64,000 nucleotides of DNA from Oxalobacteraceae bacterium (GCA_021299035.1 JAJTGD010000014.1:1-64000), one strand, 5' to 3'; shown: positions 42,104 to 52,933, numbered from the stretch's first letter. Numbers and translations: made by a program. The notes: generated by a model from the sequence alone, not told the origin.

Positions 42104-43015
42104 ATGGCCGCCATCCGGATTGACCAAGTCAAAAAGCGCTTCGGTGCGTTGCAGGCGCTCGACGGCGTCTCGCTGGAAATCGCCACCGGCGAATTTTTCG
42201 GCCTGCTGGGCCCGAACGGCGCCGGCAAGACCACGCTGATTTCAATCATCGCCGGGCTCGCCCGTGCCGACCAGGGGCGTGTCAGCATCCTCGGCCATGA
42301 CGTAGTGAACGATTTCCGTGCCGCGCGCCGCGCAATTGGTGTCGTGCCGCAGGAACTGGTGTTCGACCCGTTCTTCACGGTGCGCGAGACCCTGCGTATG
42401 CAATCCGGGTACTTCGGCATCTCAGGTAATGACGCCTGGATTGATGAGATCCTGCATGAGCTAGGTTTAACCGCGAAGGCGGATACCAATATGCGCGCGC
42501 TGTCTGGTGGGATGAAGCGCCGGGTGTTGGTGGCGCAGGCACTGGTGCATAAACCACCTGTGATCATGCTGGACGAGCCAACCGCAGGCGTCGACGTCGA
42601 ACTCCGGCAGACACTGTGGAGTTTCATTGGGCGACTCAACCGCGAGGGTCACACAGTGGTGTTGACGACCCATTACCTGGAAGAAGCGCAGGCACTGTGC
42701 AGCCGCATCGCGATGCTGAAGGCAGGGTCGGTCGTTGCGCTCGATTCGACCGCAGCGCTGCTCAAGCGTATCTCCGGCTCACAGTTGGTGGTACGTCTGG
42801 CTGAAGGTGTTTTGCCGACCGAATTGCACCGCCTGCTGACTCACCCCGACGAGTTGACATCGGGACGACAGTACACATTACGCGTGACACATCATGAAGA
42901 GGTCGAGCATATCCTCGCGAAGATTCGTCAGGCGGGGCTTGTTATTGAGGATCTACAGCTGCATCAGGCTGATCTGGAAGATGTATTCATTCAGGTCATG
43001 GGAGCCGAGCAATGA
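42104..43015 (+). CDS. ABC transporter ATP-binding protein (YadG-like)
   Basis: This 303-residue ATPase belongs to the ABC-2 exporter family (DrrA/YadG-like). Walker A is GPNGAGKTT, the Q-loop VVPQELVF, the signature ALSGGMKRR, Walker B IMLDEPTAGVD and the switch histidine TTHYLEE. A C-terminal domain of about 80 residues follows. The open frame starts at TTG 42086, but ATG 42104 (MAAIRIDQVKKRFG) is preferred. Its stop overlaps the permease ATG by 4 bp. The substrate is unknown; E. coli yadGH is not clearly assigned either. Confidence 0.92.
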   Translation: MAAIRIDQVKKRFGALQALDGVSLEIATGEFFGLLGPNGAGKTTLISIIAGLARADQGRVSILGHDVVNDFRAARRAIGVVPQELVFDPFFTVRETLRMQSGYFGISGNDAWIDEILHELGLTAKADTNMRALSGGMKRRVLVAQALVHKPPVIMLDEPTAGVDVELRQTLWSFIGRLNREGHTVVLTTHYLEEAQALCSRIAMLKAGSVVALDSTAALLKRISGSQLVVRLAEGVLPTELHRLLTHPDELTSGRQYTLRVTHHEEVEHILAKIRQAGLVIEDLQLHQADLEDVFIQVMGAEQ

Positions 43016-43767
43016 CGGGCTTTAGCACTTTGCTTTACAAGGAGCTGCTGCGATTCTGGAAAGTGGCAACCCAGACGCTGACCGCACCGATCGTGACGGC
43101 GATGCTGTACCTGCTGATTTTCGGCCATGTGCTGGAAGCGCACGTGCAAGTGTTTCCAGGTGTTTCCTATACCGCGTTTTTGGTGCCGGGTTTAGTGATG
43201 ATGAGTGTGTTGCAAAATGCTTTTGCCAACTCATCCTCTTCATTAATTCAGTCGAAGATCACCGGTAACCTGGTATTCATCCTGCTGACACCCTTGTCGC
43301 ACTGGGAGATGTTCAGTGCCTACGTGCTGGCAGCCATGATCCGTGGCTTCATGGTGGGATTGGGTGTGCTGACGATTACGCTCTGGTTTGCCAAGCTGAG
43401 CTTTGTTGCCCCGCTGTGGATCATTGTGTTTGCGCTACTTGGTGCTGCGATACTCGGTACCATGGGACTGATCGCAGGCATCTGGGCAGAAAAATTTGAT
43501 CAGCTGGCAGCGTTCCAAAATTTCCTGATCGTGCCCGCAACCTTTCTTGCCGGTGTGTTCTACTCGGTGCACTCGTTGCCGCCATTTTGGCTGGCGATCT
43601 CGCACGCCAACCCATTTTTTTACATGATTGACGGTTTTCGCTATGGTTTCTTCGGCCACTCGGATGTGGCGCCGCTGACCAGTCTTGCGATTGTGCTGGT
43701 GTTTTTTATTGTGTTGTCATCCATTGCGGTCACGCTGTTAAAGCGGGGCTACAAGTTGCGTCATTAG
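43012..43767 (+). CDS. ABC-2 type permease (YadH-like)
   Basis: This 251-residue membrane protein is the permease partner of the preceding ATPase. It has about six helices and the ABC-2 membrane domain (FLVPGLVMMSVLQNAFANSS, GIWAEKFDQLAAFQNFLIVP). The ATG overlaps the ATPase stop (ATGA), so the two form a transporter pair. It is followed 40 bp later by the ibaG-murA-his cluster. Confidence 0.92.
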   Translation: MTGFSTLLYKELLRFWKVATQTLTAPIVTAMLYLLIFGHVLEAHVQVFPGVSYTAFLVPGLVMMSVLQNAFANSSSSLIQSKITGNLVFILLTPLSHWEMFSAYVLAAMIRGFMVGLGVLTITLWFAKLSFVAPLWIIVFALLGAAILGTMGLIAGIWAEKFDQLAAFQNFLIVPATFLAGVFYSVHSLPPFWLAISHANPFFYMIDGFRYGFFGHSDVAPLTSLAIVLVFFIVLSSIAVTLLKRGYKLRH

Positions 43768-43807
43768 AAGTCTCTAACAAAATTAGTTTTTCTCATGAGG
43801 TTGAATC

Positions 43808-44044
43808 GTGCTGCCCACACCTGATCTGATCAAGAACTACATTGCTGCCGGCCTTGAATGCACCCACCTCGAGGTCGAGGGTGACGGACAGCACTTTACA
43901 GCGCTGATCGTTTCGCCTGCATTTGCGGGCAAGCGTTTGATTCAGCGTCATCAGCTGGTTTATGCCGCGCTCGGCGACCGTATGAAGGCGGAGATCCATG
44001 CGCTGTCGATGAAGACCTTGACGCCCGAGGAGTATCAGGCCTGA
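43808..44044 (+). CDS. ibaG: BolA-family protein IbaG
   Basis: This 78-residue BolA-type protein is likely IbaG, which pairs with monothiol glutaredoxins in Fe-S cluster trafficking. Family features are the central [23 protein letters not shown] and the conserved histidine in [13 protein letters not shown]. The start is GTG with GAGG 7 bp upstream. The TGA shares its last A with the murA ATG. ibaG-murA adjacency is conserved in beta- and gammaproteobacteria. Confidence 0.92.
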   Translation: MLPTPDLIKNYIAAGLECTHLEVEGDGQHFTALIVSPAFAGKRLIQRHQLVYAALGDRMKAEIHALSMKTLTPEEYQA

Positions 44045-45294
44045 TGGATAAGTTACTGATCCGCGGTGGCCGTCGACTGGCTGGCGAGATCGAGATCGCG
44101 GGCGCAAAAAACGCCGCGCTGCCTATTCTGTGTGCAGGCCTGCTTAGTGCTGATACCTTGGTGCTCTCGAATGTGCCGCGGCTGCAAGATGTGGCCACCA
44201 TGCAAAAACTATTACGGCAGATGGGGCTGGCGATTGAAGACAAAGGCACGGCACTCGAGCTGTGTGGTCGCGATGTGTCCAAGCTGGAGGCGCCTTATGA
44301 AATGGTCAAGACCATGCGCGCCTCGATCTTGGTGCTGGGTCCGCTACTAGCGCGATTTGGTGAGGCAAAGGTTTCTTTGCCCGGCGGCTGTGCGATCGGC
44401 TCACGACCGGTGGATCAGCACATCAAAGGTTTGCAGGCGATGGGCGCCGAGATCCATATCGAGGCGGGCTACATTCATGCCAAGGCCAAGCGGCTGAAGG
44501 GTGCGCGTATCGTCACGGATATGATCACCGTCACCGGCACCGAGAACCTGATGATGGCGGCAGTTCTGGCCGATGGGGTGACTGTGCTGGAGAATGCCGC
44601 ACGCGAGCCTGAGGTCAGTGATCTGGCGAATCTACTCGTGGCGATGGGTGCGCAGATCGAAGGTATTGGCAGCGATCGCTTGGTGGTGACCGGCGTGTCC
44701 GCGCTTCATGGTGCGACACATCCCGTGATTGCGGATCGGATTGAGACGGGGACTTTTTTATGTGCAGTCGCCGCCGCCGGTGGTGATGTGCGGCTAAAAA
44801 ACGCGCGCGCAGATCTGCTTGATGCAGTGTTTGACAAGCTGCGGGAGACGGGCGCTGTGCTGACGTCGGGTGACGATTGGATCCGGGTACAGATGGCAGG
44901 CCGCCCGAAATCCGTCAGTGTTCGTACCACCGAGTACCCCGGTTTCCCGACCGACATGCAAGCGCAACTGATGGCGCTGAACTGCATTGCCGAGGGCAGT
45001 AGTCGGGTCACCGAGACGATTTTCGAGAATCGCTTCATGCATGTTCAGGAGCTGAACCGGCTCGGTGCGTCGATCGAGGTGGATGGCCATACGGCGGTGG
45101 TACATGGTGTTAACAAGCTGGTCGGCGCGCCGGTGATGGCAACGGATCTGCGCGCATCGGCATCGCTGGTGATTGCGGGTCTTGCGGCCGAGGGCGAAAC
45201 GCAGATCGATCGTATCTATCATCTCGATCGTGGTTATGATCGGATGGAGATCAAGCTATCCGCCGTTGGCGCCGACATTCAAAGAATTCGATGA
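44044..45294 (+). CDS. murA: UDP-N-acetylglucosamine 1-carboxyvinyltransferase
   Basis: MurA transfers enolpyruvate from PEP to UDP-GlcNAc, the first committed step of peptidoglycan synthesis and the fosfomycin target. The 416-residue protein has the uridine/PEP-site start ([22 protein letters not shown]) and the catalytic loop with C116 in [32 protein letters not shown] and [17 protein letters not shown] complete the fold. C116 is retained, so the enzyme should be fosfomycin-sensitive in principle. It is fused translationally to ibaG upstream and hisG downstream by overlaps. Confidence 0.97.
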   Translation: MDKLLIRGGRRLAGEIEIAGAKNAALPILCAGLLSADTLVLSNVPRLQDVATMQKLLRQMGLAIEDKGTALELCGRDVSKLEAPYEMVKTMRASILVLGPLLARFGEAKVSLPGGCAIGSRPVDQHIKGLQAMGAEIHIEAGYIHAKAKRLKGARIVTDMITVTGTENLMMAAVLADGVTVLENAAREPEVSDLANLLVAMGAQIEGIGSDRLVVTGVSALHGATHPVIADRIETGTFLCAVAAAGGDVRLKNARADLLDAVFDKLRETGAVLTSGDDWIRVQMAGRPKSVSVRTTEYPGFPTDMQAQLMALNCIAEGSSRVTETIFENRFMHVQELNRLGASIEVDGHTAVVHGVNKLVGAPVMATDLRASASLVIAGLAAEGETQIDRIYHLDRGYDRMEIKLSAVGADIQRIR

Positions 45295-45950
45295 CGATGA
45301 AACAGAGTCTGACACTGGCGCTGTCCAAAGGCCGTATTTTTGACGAAACCTTGCCGCTACTCGAGGCGGCGGGTATCACCGTTTCTGACGATCCCGAACA
45401 GTCGCGCAAACTGATCCTGCCCACCAGTGACCCAGTGATTCGTGTGGTGATCGTACGCGCATCCGATGTGCCGACGTATGTGCAATACGGTGCAGCTGAT
45501 TTTGGCGTGGCGGGCAAAGATGTTTTGCTCGAGCATGGCGGTGAGGGACTGTATCAACCAGTCGATCTGAACATCGCAAAGTGCCGGATGTCGGTTGCGG
45601 TGTCGGCCGGCTTCGACTACGCCAGTGCGGTTCGTCAGGGTGCGCGGCTTCGGGTCGCGACCAAGTATGTCAATGTCGCGCGCGAGCACTTTGCCGCCAA
45701 AGGTGTGCACGTCGATCTGATCAAGCTCTACGGTTCCATGGAACTGGGGCCCTTGGTCGGTCTGTCCGATGCGATTGTCGATTTGGTGTCGACCGGCAGC
45801 ACACTGCGTGCAAACCATCTGGTCGAGGTCGAACAGATCATGGATATTTCCTCGCGTCTGGTGGTGAACCGTGCAGCGCTCAAAACCAAGCGCGAGAAAC
45901 TCCAACCTATCATTGAAGCCTTCGAACGCGCTGCGTCGTTGAAGCAATAA
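45291..45950 (+). CDS. hisG: ATP phosphoribosyltransferase, short form
   Basis: HisG condenses ATP with PRPP, the first step of histidine synthesis. The 219-residue product is the short form lacking the C-terminal regulatory domain, so it should need HisZ, which is not in this window. Motifs are [40 protein letters not shown] and the PRPP-binding [12 protein letters not shown]. The ATG overlaps the murA stop; a second ATG lies two codons later. Confidence 0.96.
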   Translation: MTMKQSLTLALSKGRIFDETLPLLEAAGITVSDDPEQSRKLILPTSDPVIRVVIVRASDVPTYVQYGAADFGVAGKDVLLEHGGEGLYQPVDLNIAKCRMSVAVSAGFDYASAVRQGARLRVATKYVNVAREHFAAKGVHVDLIKLYGSMELGPLVGLSDAIVDLVSTGSTLRANHLVEVEQIMDISSRLVVNRAALKTKREKLQPIIEAFERAASLKQ

Positions 45951-45953
45951 TTT

Positions 45954-47267
45954 ATGTCAGTCCAAATCAGAAGACTCCACACCACCGATGCAGATTTCAG
46001 CGCCACGCTGATGGCCGTGCTCGCGTTCGAAGCTACCGAAGATGCGGCGATTGAAACTGCGGTGGCCGGCATACTTGCCGAAGTCAAAGCGCGTGGTGAC
46101 GCCGCGGTACTTGACTACACCAATCAATTTGATCGACTCGCTGCCAGCAGCGTTGGCGCGCTCGAAATTCCACGCGCCGAGCTGCAGGCGGCACTGGAAT
46201 CGCTTAGTCCACAGCGTCGTCAGGCGCTGCAACAAGCCGCTGACCGGGTGCGCGCCTACCACGAGCGCCAGAAGCAGGAATGCGGCTCCGATGGTTTCAG
46301 CTTCACCGAGCCCGACGGCACTGTGCTCGGCCAAAAGGTGACGGCACTCGACAAAGTAGGTATCTACGTCCCGGGAGGCAAAGCGGCCTACCCATCGTCG
46401 GTACTGATGAACGCCATACCCGCGAAAGTAGCCGGGGTCGGTGAAGTGATTATGGTGGTACCGACACCTGACGGCGTGAAGAATCCCCTGGTACTGGCGG
46501 CGGCAGAGATCGCTGGTGTTGATCGCGTGTTCACCGTAGGTGGTGCGCAAGCGGTTGGGGCGCTAGCCTACGGTACTGCCACCATACCGCAGGTCGACAA
46601 AATTGTGGGTCCTGGAAATGCCTATGTCGCTGCCGCCAAGCGTCGTGTATTCGGCATCGTCGGTATCGACATGATTGCGGGCCCGAGTGAGATTCTGGTG
46701 TTGGCCGATGGCAGTACGCCGCCGGACTGGGTGGCCATGGACTTGTTCTCGCAGGCCGAACATGACGAGTTAGCGCAATCCATTCTGGTCTGCCCGGATG
46801 ACGGGTATCTGGATCAGGTAGCCGCCAGTGTGAACCGGCTGATTGATGAGATGCCGCGCAAGGAAGTGATTCGTACGTCGCTCACCAACCGCGGCGCGAT
46901 GGTGAAGGTGCGCGATATGAACGAGGCTTGCGAGATTGCGAATCTGATCGCTGCCGAGCATCTCGAGATTTCCGCGGCAGAGCCGACCCAATGGGCCGAC
47001 AAAATACGTCACGCCGGTGCGATGTTTCTCGGTCGCTTTTCATCCGAGTCGCTGGGTGATTACTGCGCCGGACCGAACCATGTGCTGCCAACTTCACGCA
47101 CCGCACGTTTCTCATCACCGCTGGGCGTCTACGACTTCCAGAAACGTTCTTCCATCATCCATGTCAGTGCGGCTGGCGCGCAAACGCTCGGCAGGGTGGC
47201 CGCAGAACTTGCCTACGGCGAGGGCCTGCAGGCGCATGCACGCTCTGCCGAGATGCGACTCGAGTGA
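45954..47267 (+). CDS. hisD: histidinol dehydrogenase
   Basis: HisD is the zinc enzyme that oxidises histidinol to histidine in two NAD-dependent steps. The 437-residue protein has [36 protein letters not shown], the [15 protein letters not shown] segment and the catalytic/metal region [32 protein letters not shown] is also present. It is complete. It starts 3 bp after hisG and its stop overlaps the hisC GTG. Confidence 0.97.
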   Translation: MSVQIRRLHTTDADFSATLMAVLAFEATEDAAIETAVAGILAEVKARGDAAVLDYTNQFDRLAASSVGALEIPRAELQAALESLSPQRRQALQQAADRVRAYHERQKQECGSDGFSFTEPDGTVLGQKVTALDKVGIYVPGGKAAYPSSVLMNAIPAKVAGVGEVIMVVPTPDGVKNPLVLAAAEIAGVDRVFTVGGAQAVGALAYGTATIPQVDKIVGPGNAYVAAAKRRVFGIVGIDMIAGPSEILVLADGSTPPDWVAMDLFSQAEHDELAQSILVCPDDGYLDQVAASVNRLIDEMPRKEVIRTSLTNRGAMVKVRDMNEACEIANLIAAEHLEISAAEPTQWADKIRHAGAMFLGRFSSESLGDYCAGPNHVLPTSRTARFSSPLGVYDFQKRSSIIHVSAAGAQTLGRVAAELAYGEGLQAHARSAEMRLE

Positions 47268-48361
47268 GCGATATGTCGCCTCAGCTCAGTATCGTGCGCG
47301 ATGACGTACGCGCTTTGGCCGCTTACCACGTGCCGGATGCCTCTGGCTTGGTCAAGCTGGACGCGATGGAAAATCCCTACACGCTGCCTCCCGAGTTGCA
47401 GCAGCAATTAGGCGAGCGACTCGGTGCATTGGCGCTGAATCGTTATCCGGTGCCGAGCTACGCGTCGCTCAAGGCCGCGATTCGCAACACCATGCGTATT
47501 CCAGCCGGGTTCGATGTAATCCTCGGCAATGGTTCCGATGAGCTGATAACCATTGTGTCCACCGCGTGCGCCAAGCCGGGTGCCAAGGTGCTGGCACCGG
47601 TGCCTGGCTTTGTGATGTACGCCATGTCGGCGCAGCTCGCTGGTCTGGACTTCATCGGCGTACCGTTGCGTGCCGATTTCTCGCTGGATCTGGATGCCAT
47701 GCTGGCGGCCATTCGGGCACAGCGTCCGGCGATTACTTATCTCGCCTATCCGAATAATCCAACCGGTAATTTGTTCGATCTGGAGGCGATGCTGGCGATT
47801 ATTCATGAGGTCGGAGACACCGGTCTTGTGGTGGTCGATGAGGCTTACCAGCCGTTTGCCGGCACCAGCTTCCTGCCGCGGCTACCTGAATACCCCAACG
47901 TGGTGCTGATGCGCACGGTGTCCAAGCTCGGGCTAGCCGGCATTCGCCTCGGTTACTTGTCGGCGGCGAGCGCCTTGCTGGCCGAATTCGACAAGGTGCG
48001 CCCCCCCTACAATGTCAACGTGCTGAGCGAAGCGGCGGCCCAGTTTGTCCTTGAGCACGCCGATGTGCTGGATGTGCAGGCTGAAGCGATATGCGTCGAG
48101 CGCGCCAAGCTGGCTGAAGCACTGACCGCACTACCGGGCGTAGAAGCTTTCCCCTCAGCCGCTAATTTCATCCTGCTGCGCATTCACCATGCAGGACTTA
48201 GCGGTGCGGAGGTGTTCGAGCGGTTGTTGCAGCGGAAGGTGCTGGTCAAAAATGTCGGTAAAATGCACCCGCTGCTGGCGAACTGCCTGCGCGTCACCGT
48301 CAGCACGCCGCAGGAAAATGCGGTGTTTTTGGCCGCGCTGCAATCCAGCCTTATGTCCTGA
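47264..48361 (+). CDS. hisC: histidinol-phosphate aminotransferase
   Basis: HisC transaminates imidazole acetol-phosphate with glutamate, using PLP. The 365-residue protein has [10 protein letters not shown], the substrate and PLP phosphate loops ([23 protein letters not shown]) and VVDEAYQPF. The Schiff-base lysine lies in [15 protein letters not shown]. The GTG at 47264 overlaps the hisD stop; an ATG three codons later is an alternative. hisB starts 12 bp downstream. Confidence 0.96.
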   Translation: MSDMSPQLSIVRDDVRALAAYHVPDASGLVKLDAMENPYTLPPELQQQLGERLGALALNRYPVPSYASLKAAIRNTMRIPAGFDVILGNGSDELITIVSTACAKPGAKVLAPVPGFVMYAMSAQLAGLDFIGVPLRADFSLDLDAMLAAIRAQRPAITYLAYPNNPTGNLFDLEAMLAIIHEVGDTGLVVVDEAYQPFAGTSFLPRLPEYPNVVLMRTVSKLGLAGIRLGYLSAASALLAEFDKVRPPYNVNVLSEAAAQFVLEHADVLDVQAEAICVERAKLAEALTALPGVEAFPSAANFILLRIHHAGLSGAEVFERLLQRKVLVKNVGKMHPLLANCLRVTVSTPQENAVFLAALQSSLMS

Positions 48362-48373
48362 TGCCCTTCAAAC

Positions 48374-48970
48374 ATGTCGATCCAACGTAAAGCAGAGGTG
48401 GTGCGAGACACCAGCGAGACCAAAATTCGGGTCGCGCTCAATCTTGATGGCACCGGCCAGCAAAAACTCGATACCGGTGTTCCCTTTCTTGATCACATGC
48501 TCGATCAGATCGCGCGACACGGCCTGATCGACCTCGATATCAGCGCCAAAGGTGATCTGCACATTGATGCTCACCACACGGTGGAGGATGTCGGTATTAC
48601 GCTAGGGCAGGCGCTCGCGAAAGCCATGGGCGATAAAAAAGGCATCCGACGTTACGGTCATGCTTACGTCCCCCTTGATGAGGCGCTGTCGCGCGTGGTG
48701 ATTGATTTTTCCGGCCGGCCCGGTCTTGAGTTTCACGTGCCATTCACGCGCGCCATGATCGGCCAGTTCGATGTCGACCTGACGCATGAGTTTTTTCAGG
48801 GTTTCGTCAATCATGCGCTGGTGACACTGCATATTGACAATCTGCGTGGCGACAACGCGCACCATCAGTGCGAGACCGTGTTCAAGGCGTTTGGTCGTGC
48901 GCTGCGTATGGCGGCCGAGCTGGATCCGCGCGCCGCTGGCACTATCCCGTCGACCAAAGGCAGCCTCTGA
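48374..48970 (+). CDS. hisB: imidazoleglycerol-phosphate dehydratase (monofunctional)
   Basis: HisB dehydrates imidazole glycerol phosphate to imidazole acetol-phosphate. The 198-residue protein is monofunctional, without the histidinol phosphatase domain found in E. coli HisB. Metal-binding motifs are [29 protein letters not shown] and [12 protein letters not shown]. The C-terminus IPSTKGSL is canonical. hisH begins 51 bp downstream. Confidence 0.97.
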   Translation: MSIQRKAEVVRDTSETKIRVALNLDGTGQQKLDTGVPFLDHMLDQIARHGLIDLDISAKGDLHIDAHHTVEDVGITLGQALAKAMGDKKGIRRYGHAYVPLDEALSRVVIDFSGRPGLEFHVPFTRAMIGQFDVDLTHEFFQGFVNHALVTLHIDNLRGDNAHHQCETVFKAFGRALRMAAELDPRAAGTIPSTKGSL

Positions 48971-49021
48971 TCCATTCCTCAGCACAGGACTGGTGTCGTG
49001 GTCCGCTGCCGTCATTGACCC

Positions 49022-49660
49022 ATGAATAGGATCGTCGTTGTTGATTACGGGATGGGCAACCTGCGCTCGGTAGCGCAGGCGCTGATGCGGGTTGCGCCGG
49101 AGGCGGAAGTTCGTGTCAGTGGTGACCCGCAAGCCATCCGTGCCGCGGACCGTATCGTCCTGCCAGGTCAGGGTGCGATGCCAGACTGTATGCGGTCACT
49201 TCGCGAATCCGGTCTGCTGGAGGCCTTGCTGGAAGCGGCGCAGTCCAAACCCCTGCTGGGTGTGTGCGTGGGTGAGCAGATGATGTTCGACTGGAGCGAA
49301 GAAGGTGATGCGGATTGCCTGTCGCTCATGCCGGGCCGGGTCATTCGTTTTCAGCTTGAGGACCGTCTGCAGCCGGATGGCGCTCGTTTCAAGGTGCCGC
49401 AAATGGGCTGGAACCGTGTGCGACAGCGTGGCGCCCACCCGATCTGGGCCGACGTGCCGGACGAAAGTTATTTCTATTTCGTACACAGCTACTATGCGGT
49501 ACCCGACAATCCCTCGCATCTGTATGGCGAAACCGATTATGGGGTCACCTTTTGCTGTGCCGCGGGTCGGGATAATATATTCGCTACGCAATTCCACCCT
49601 GAAAAAAGCGCAGCCGCTGGTTTGCAGCTGTATAAAAATTTTGTACATTGGAACCCTTAG
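49022..49660 (+). CDS. hisH: imidazole glycerol phosphate synthase, glutaminase subunit
   Basis: HisH is the class I glutaminase that channels ammonia to HisF. The 212-residue protein has [16 protein letters not shown], the oxyanion/nucleophile loop [11 protein letters not shown] (catalytic Cys) and the His-x-Glu pair in [10 protein letters not shown]. The third position of the loop is Val rather than the commoner Leu/Ile, without consequence I can predict. It ends exactly at the left edge of a 107-bp inverted-repeat element that separates it from hisA. Confidence 0.96.
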   Translation: MNRIVVVDYGMGNLRSVAQALMRVAPEAEVRVSGDPQAIRAADRIVLPGQGAMPDCMRSLRESGLLEALLEAAQSKPLLGVCVGEQMMFDWSEEGDADCLSLMPGRVIRFQLEDRLQPDGARFKVPQMGWNRVRQRGAHPIWADVPDESYFYFVHSYYAVPDNPSHLYGETDYGVTFCCAAGRDNIFATQFHPEKSAAAGLQLYKNFVHWNP

Positions 49661-49765
49661 AACCTGTCTCGTTAGTCCGCTTGCGGCGTTGGCGGTACCT
49701 ATGCTGTATGCCTTGGACTGTTTGCGGTGGTGCCACCTCGCGATCGACCTAACGAAACAGGTTCT
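49659..49765. repeat. 107-bp MITE-like element with 17-bp terminal inverted repeats, between hisH and hisA
   Basis: The left end AGAACCTGTCTCGTTAG (49659-49675) and the right end CTAACGAAACAGGTTCT (49749-49765) are inverted copies with one mismatch in 17. Imperfect pairing continues inward (GTCCGCTTGCGGCG against GTCGATCGCGAGG), so most of the element can fold into one long hairpin. The left end overlaps the hisH TAG stop. No clear target-site duplication and no ORF are visible. The remainder of the 183-bp gap up to hisA shows nothing recognisable. Confidence 0.7.
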
Positions 49766-49843
49766 GAGTACCGGTTTTGCGTGCCGGCTTAGGCGCTCGC
49801 TTCGACCACCCAACCATCTCTTTCGAATTTCTTTACTGCCGTC

Positions 49844-50623
49844 ATGCTGCTGATACCTGCTATCGATCTCAAGGATGGCCACTGCGTGCGCCTAAAACAG
49901 GGCGACATGGATCAGGCGACTGTGTTCTCCGACGATCCCGCGCGCATGGCGCGGCATTGGCTGGAGCGGGGCGCGCGACGCTTGCACTTGGTGGATTTGA
50001 ACGGCGCATTTGCCGGCAAACCGAAAAATGAGCCAGCGATCAAGTCGATTCTTGCCGCCGTACGCGATTTCGCGGAAGAATTCGAGATCGAAGAAATTCC
50101 CGTACAACTGGGTGGTGGCATTCGCGATCTGGATACCATCGAGCGCTTTCTTGACGACGGCATCTCCTACGTGATTATCGGCACCGCCGCGGTGAAGAAT
50201 CCCGGTTTCTTGCATGACGCCTGCGGCGCGTTTCCTGGTCAGATCATCGTTGGCTTGGATGCGAAAGATGGCAAGGTCGCCACCGATGGCTGGAGCAAGT
50301 TATCTGGACACGAGGTCATCGATCTCGCAAAGAAATTTGAAGACTACGGCTGCGAAGCCATTGTTTACACCGATATCGGTCGCGACGGCATGATGAAAGG
50401 CGTGAATATCGACGCTACTGTCAAGCTGGCGCAAAGTATGAAGATTCCGGTGATTGCCTCAGGTGGCGTTCACACCATTGATGATGTCGAGGCCTTGTGC
50501 GCGGTGCAAGACGAAGGGATCGAGGGCGTGATTTGCGGACGTTCGATCTACGAGGGCACGCTGGATCTAAGTACCGCGCAAGAGCGCGCGGATGTGTTGT
50601 CAGGCCAGCGAGACGCCGACTGA
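49844..50623 (+). CDS. hisA: phosphoribosylformimino-5-aminoimidazole carboxamide ribotide isomerase
   Basis: HisA is the (beta-alpha)8 isomerase that opens the ribose of ProFAR to PRFAR. The 259-residue protein has the first-strand [16 protein letters not shown] with catalytic Asp, [34 protein letters not shown] with the second Asp, and [12 protein letters not shown]. It lies 183 bp after hisH because of the inserted repeat and may need its own ribosome loading. hisF follows 1 bp after its stop. Confidence 0.96.
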   Translation: MLLIPAIDLKDGHCVRLKQGDMDQATVFSDDPARMARHWLERGARRLHLVDLNGAFAGKPKNEPAIKSILAAVRDFAEEFEIEEIPVQLGGGIRDLDTIERFLDDGISYVIIGTAAVKNPGFLHDACGAFPGQIIVGLDAKDGKVATDGWSKLSGHEVIDLAKKFEDYGCEAIVYTDIGRDGMMKGVNIDATVKLAQSMKIPVIASGGVHTIDDVEALCAVQDEGIEGVICGRSIYEGTLDLSTAQERADVLSGQRDAD

Positions 50624-50624
50624 C

Positions 50625-51389
50625 ATGACCCTCGCAAAACGCATCATCCCGTGCCTGGATGTGACCGCAGGGCGGGTGGTGAAAGGCGTGAACTTCGTCG
50701 AACTGCGTGATGCCGGTGACCCGGTAGAGATCGCGCGTCGCTATGATCAGCAAGGTGCTGACGAAATTACCTTCCTGGATATCACCGCCTCCTCCGACGA
50801 CCGCGACCTGATTCTCCACATCATTGAAGACGTCGCCTCACAGGTGTTCATCCCGCTCACCGTTGGTGGTGGGGTACGCCAAGTCGATGACGTGCGTCGC
50901 CTGCTGAATGCGGGTGCGGATAAAGTCAGCATCAACACCTCTGCGGTAACCAACCCCCAGTTAGTGGCGGATGCGGCGGGCAAGTACGGATCGCAATGTA
51001 TTGTGGTTGCGATTGATGCCAAACGCGCTCCCGGCGGTCACTGGGAGGTCTTCACGCATGGCGGTCGCAAGCCAACCGGTTTGGATGTGGTCGAGTGGGC
51101 GCGCAAAATGGAATCGCTGGGTGCGGGTGAAATACTGCTGACCAGTATGGATCGCGATGGCACGCAGGATGGTTTCGATCTATCGCTGACGCGAGCTGTT
51201 TCGGATGCAGTGGGGATCCCCGTAATTGCCTCGGGTGGCGTAGGCGGATTGCAGGATCTGGCCGACGGCGTGACTCAGGGACGAGCCGACGCGGTGCTGG
51301 CAGCGAGTATTTTCCATTACGGGCTACACACCGTACAGGAGGCCAAGGCGTATATGGCCTCACAAGGCATACCGATGAGGCTTGCATGA
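50625..51389 (+). CDS. hisF: imidazole glycerol phosphate synthase, cyclase subunit
   Basis: HisF is the (beta-alpha)8 cyclase that uses ammonia from HisH to make imidazole glycerol phosphate and AICAR. With the ATG at 50625 the product has 254 residues. Motifs are [21 protein letters not shown] (catalytic Asp), [38 protein letters not shown] (second Asp) and [10 protein letters not shown]. The frame is open 33 bp upstream inside hisA, but the chosen start follows the hisA TGA. Confidence 0.97.
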   Translation: MTLAKRIIPCLDVTAGRVVKGVNFVELRDAGDPVEIARRYDQQGADEITFLDITASSDDRDLILHIIEDVASQVFIPLTVGGGVRQVDDVRRLLNAGADKVSINTSAVTNPQLVADAAGKYGSQCIVVAIDAKRAPGGHWEVFTHGGRKPTGLDVVEWARKMESLGAGEILLTSMDRDGTQDGFDLSLTRAVSDAVGIPVIASGGVGGLQDLADGVTQGRADAVLAASIFHYGLHTVQEAKAYMASQGIPMRLA

Positions 51390-51793
51390 TCAAGCAGACG
51401 GAGTGGCTAGATCGTATCAAGTGGGACCACAATGGTCTGGTGCCCACCATTGCTCAGGAAATTGGCAGTAACCAGGTGCTGATGGTCGCGTGGATGAATC
51501 GCGAGTCGTTGGCGCGTACGGTTGAGTGCGGGCAGGCGGTGTACTGGAGTCGATCGCGCAGCAAGCTATGGCACAAGGGTGAGGAGTCCGGTCACTTCCA
51601 GAAAGTGCATCAGATTCGCCTTGATTGTGATGATGACGTATTGCTGCTTCAGGTCGAGCAGGTCGGTGGTATGGCGTGTCACACCGGCCGACACCACTGT
51701 TTTTTCCATGAGCTGCAGAACAACGATGGCGCAATGGGCTGGGTCGATGTCGAGCCGGTCTTGAAAGATCCGGATGACATTTACAAAAAATGA
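51386..51793 (+). CDS. hisI: phosphoribosyl-AMP cyclohydrolase
   Basis: HisI hydrolyses phosphoribosyl-AMP, the third step of histidine synthesis. This is the monofunctional form of 135 residues; hisE is a separate gene, as in betaproteobacteria. Motifs are [37 protein letters not shown] and metal-ligand residues in [13 protein letters not shown] and [10 protein letters not shown]. The ATG overlaps the hisF stop (ATGA). hisE starts 1 bp after its TGA. Confidence 0.97.
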   Translation: MIKQTEWLDRIKWDHNGLVPTIAQEIGSNQVLMVAWMNRESLARTVECGQAVYWSRSRSKLWHKGEESGHFQKVHQIRLDCDDDVLLLQVEQVGGMACHTGRHHCFFHELQNNDGAMGWVDVEPVLKDPDDIYKK

Positions 51794-51794
51794 G

Positions 51795-52163
51795 ATGAAC
51801 GACACCCTGCAACGCCTGGCACAAATCATCGAGACAAGAAAGCCTGCTGCAGGTGGTGATCCTGAGAGCTCTTACGTTGCTCGCTTGTTCGCCAAGGGTG
51901 ATGATGCGATCCTGAAAAAAATCGGTGAAGAAGCCACCGAGGCGGTGATGGCCGCCAAGGATGTGCGCCAAGGTGCCGAAGCCAGCAAGCTCGTGTATGA
52001 GTGCGCCGATCTCTGGTTCCATTCGCTGATCATGCTGGCGCAGTTCAATTTGACGCCACAGCAGGTACTGGATGAGTTGGCGCGTCGCGAGGGTATCTCG
52101 GGTATTGAAGAAAAAGCGAATCGCAAACTGCAGCTGCGGGAGCAGGACGAAGCAGGCAAGTAG
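51795..52163 (+). CDS. hisE: phosphoribosyl-ATP pyrophosphatase
   Basis: HisE removes pyrophosphate from phosphoribosyl-ATP, the second histidine step. The 122-residue protein is an all-alpha MazG-like NTP pyrophosphatase with acidic metal site motif [16 protein letters not shown] and [13 protein letters not shown]. An upstream in-frame ATG at 51774 lies inside hisI; ATG 51795 gives the usual N-terminus [13 protein letters not shown]. Confidence 0.95.
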   Translation: MNDTLQRLAQIIETRKPAAGGDPESSYVARLFAKGDDAILKKIGEEATEAVMAAKDVRQGAEASKLVYECADLWFHSLIMLAQFNLTPQQVLDELARREGISGIEEKANRKLQLREQDEAGK

Positions 52164-52238
52164 AAGCGTGCACGCCCAGTGATGGGTTACTGACGCTGGA
52201 ACAAACAATCCAACGACGCTGAATATCGGGGAGAAACT

Positions 52239-52601
52239 TTGGATAACTGCATTTTCTGCAAGATTGTCGCCGGCGCGATTCCCTCAAAAAAAGTATTCGA
52301 GGATGAAGACCTGATTGTCTTTCACGACATCAATCCGGCAGCGCCCATGCATCTGCTGATGGTGCCGCGAGAGCATATCGCGACCCTGGCCGATAGCGAC
52401 CATCGGCATCAGGCGTTGTTGGGTAAAATGTTACTGATCGCTCCCAAGCTGGCAAAGGAACACGGCGGCGGGTACCAAAACGGCGCCGATGGTCCAACCG
52501 GGGGCTTTAAAACCCTGATCAACACCGGTCCTGACGGCGGTCAGGAGGTGTACCATCTCCATCTTCATTTGATGGGTGGTCCGCGTCCATGGCGCGGGTA
52601 G
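52239..52601 (+). CDS. hinT: HIT-family hydrolase HinT
   Basis: HinT is a histidine-triad nucleoside phosphoramidase. The 120-residue protein has CIFCKIVAGAIPSKKVFED, FHDINPAAPMHLL and the triad HLHLHLMGG near the C-terminus. The start is TTG (52239); GGGGAG 5 bp upstream and agreement with the family N-terminus (MDNCIFCKI) support it. The hisIE-hinT-tatA order is standard for betaproteobacteria. Confidence 0.94.
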   Translation: MDNCIFCKIVAGAIPSKKVFEDEDLIVFHDINPAAPMHLLMVPREHIATLADSDHRHQALLGKMLLIAPKLAKEHGGGYQNGADGPTGGFKTLINTGPDGGQEVYHLHLHLMGGPRPWRG

Positions 52602-52655
52602 CGTTGATTCGGTGTAAACAGAAGTTGACGGCTTTAAGGTCGCTAGGAGATTGCA

Positions 52656-52874
52656 ATGGGTTCGTTCAGTATTTGGCACTGGGTCATTGTGTTGGTCATC
52701 GTGATGTTGGTGTTCGGCACCAAAAAGCTGGGCAACATCGGCGCTGACTTGGGTAAGGCGGTCAAGGGTTTCAAAGATGGTGTGAAGGGTTCCGAGGAGC
52801 CTTCGCCGCCTGCACAGCAGGTGGCCGACAAGTCCACCATCGACGTCGAAGCCAAGGAAAAAGCCAAGAGCTGA
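52656..52874 (+). CDS. tatA: Sec-independent translocase subunit TatA
   Basis: TatA polymerises to form the twin-arginine translocation path for folded proteins; clients in this window include MsrP and the Rieske protein PetA. The 72-residue protein has one N-terminal helix ([17 protein letters not shown]), the hinge [13 protein letters not shown], an amphipathic helix and a charged tail. AGGAG lies 7 bp before the ATG. Confidence 0.96.
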   Translation: MGSFSIWHWVIVLVIVMLVFGTKKLGNIGADLGKAVKGFKDGVKGSEEPSPPAQQVADKSTIDVEAKEKAKS

Positions 52875-52933
52875 TCCCGTCCATCCCGGCGGACTGATTC
52901 GGTTCGCCGCGCCTGCCTGGTTCCTCGCCCCCC

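Noticed and set aside
51417-52208. 263-codon antisense open frame across hisI-hisE
   Set aside because: Both sense genes are well conserved and in operon order; the antisense translation is a compositional by-product.
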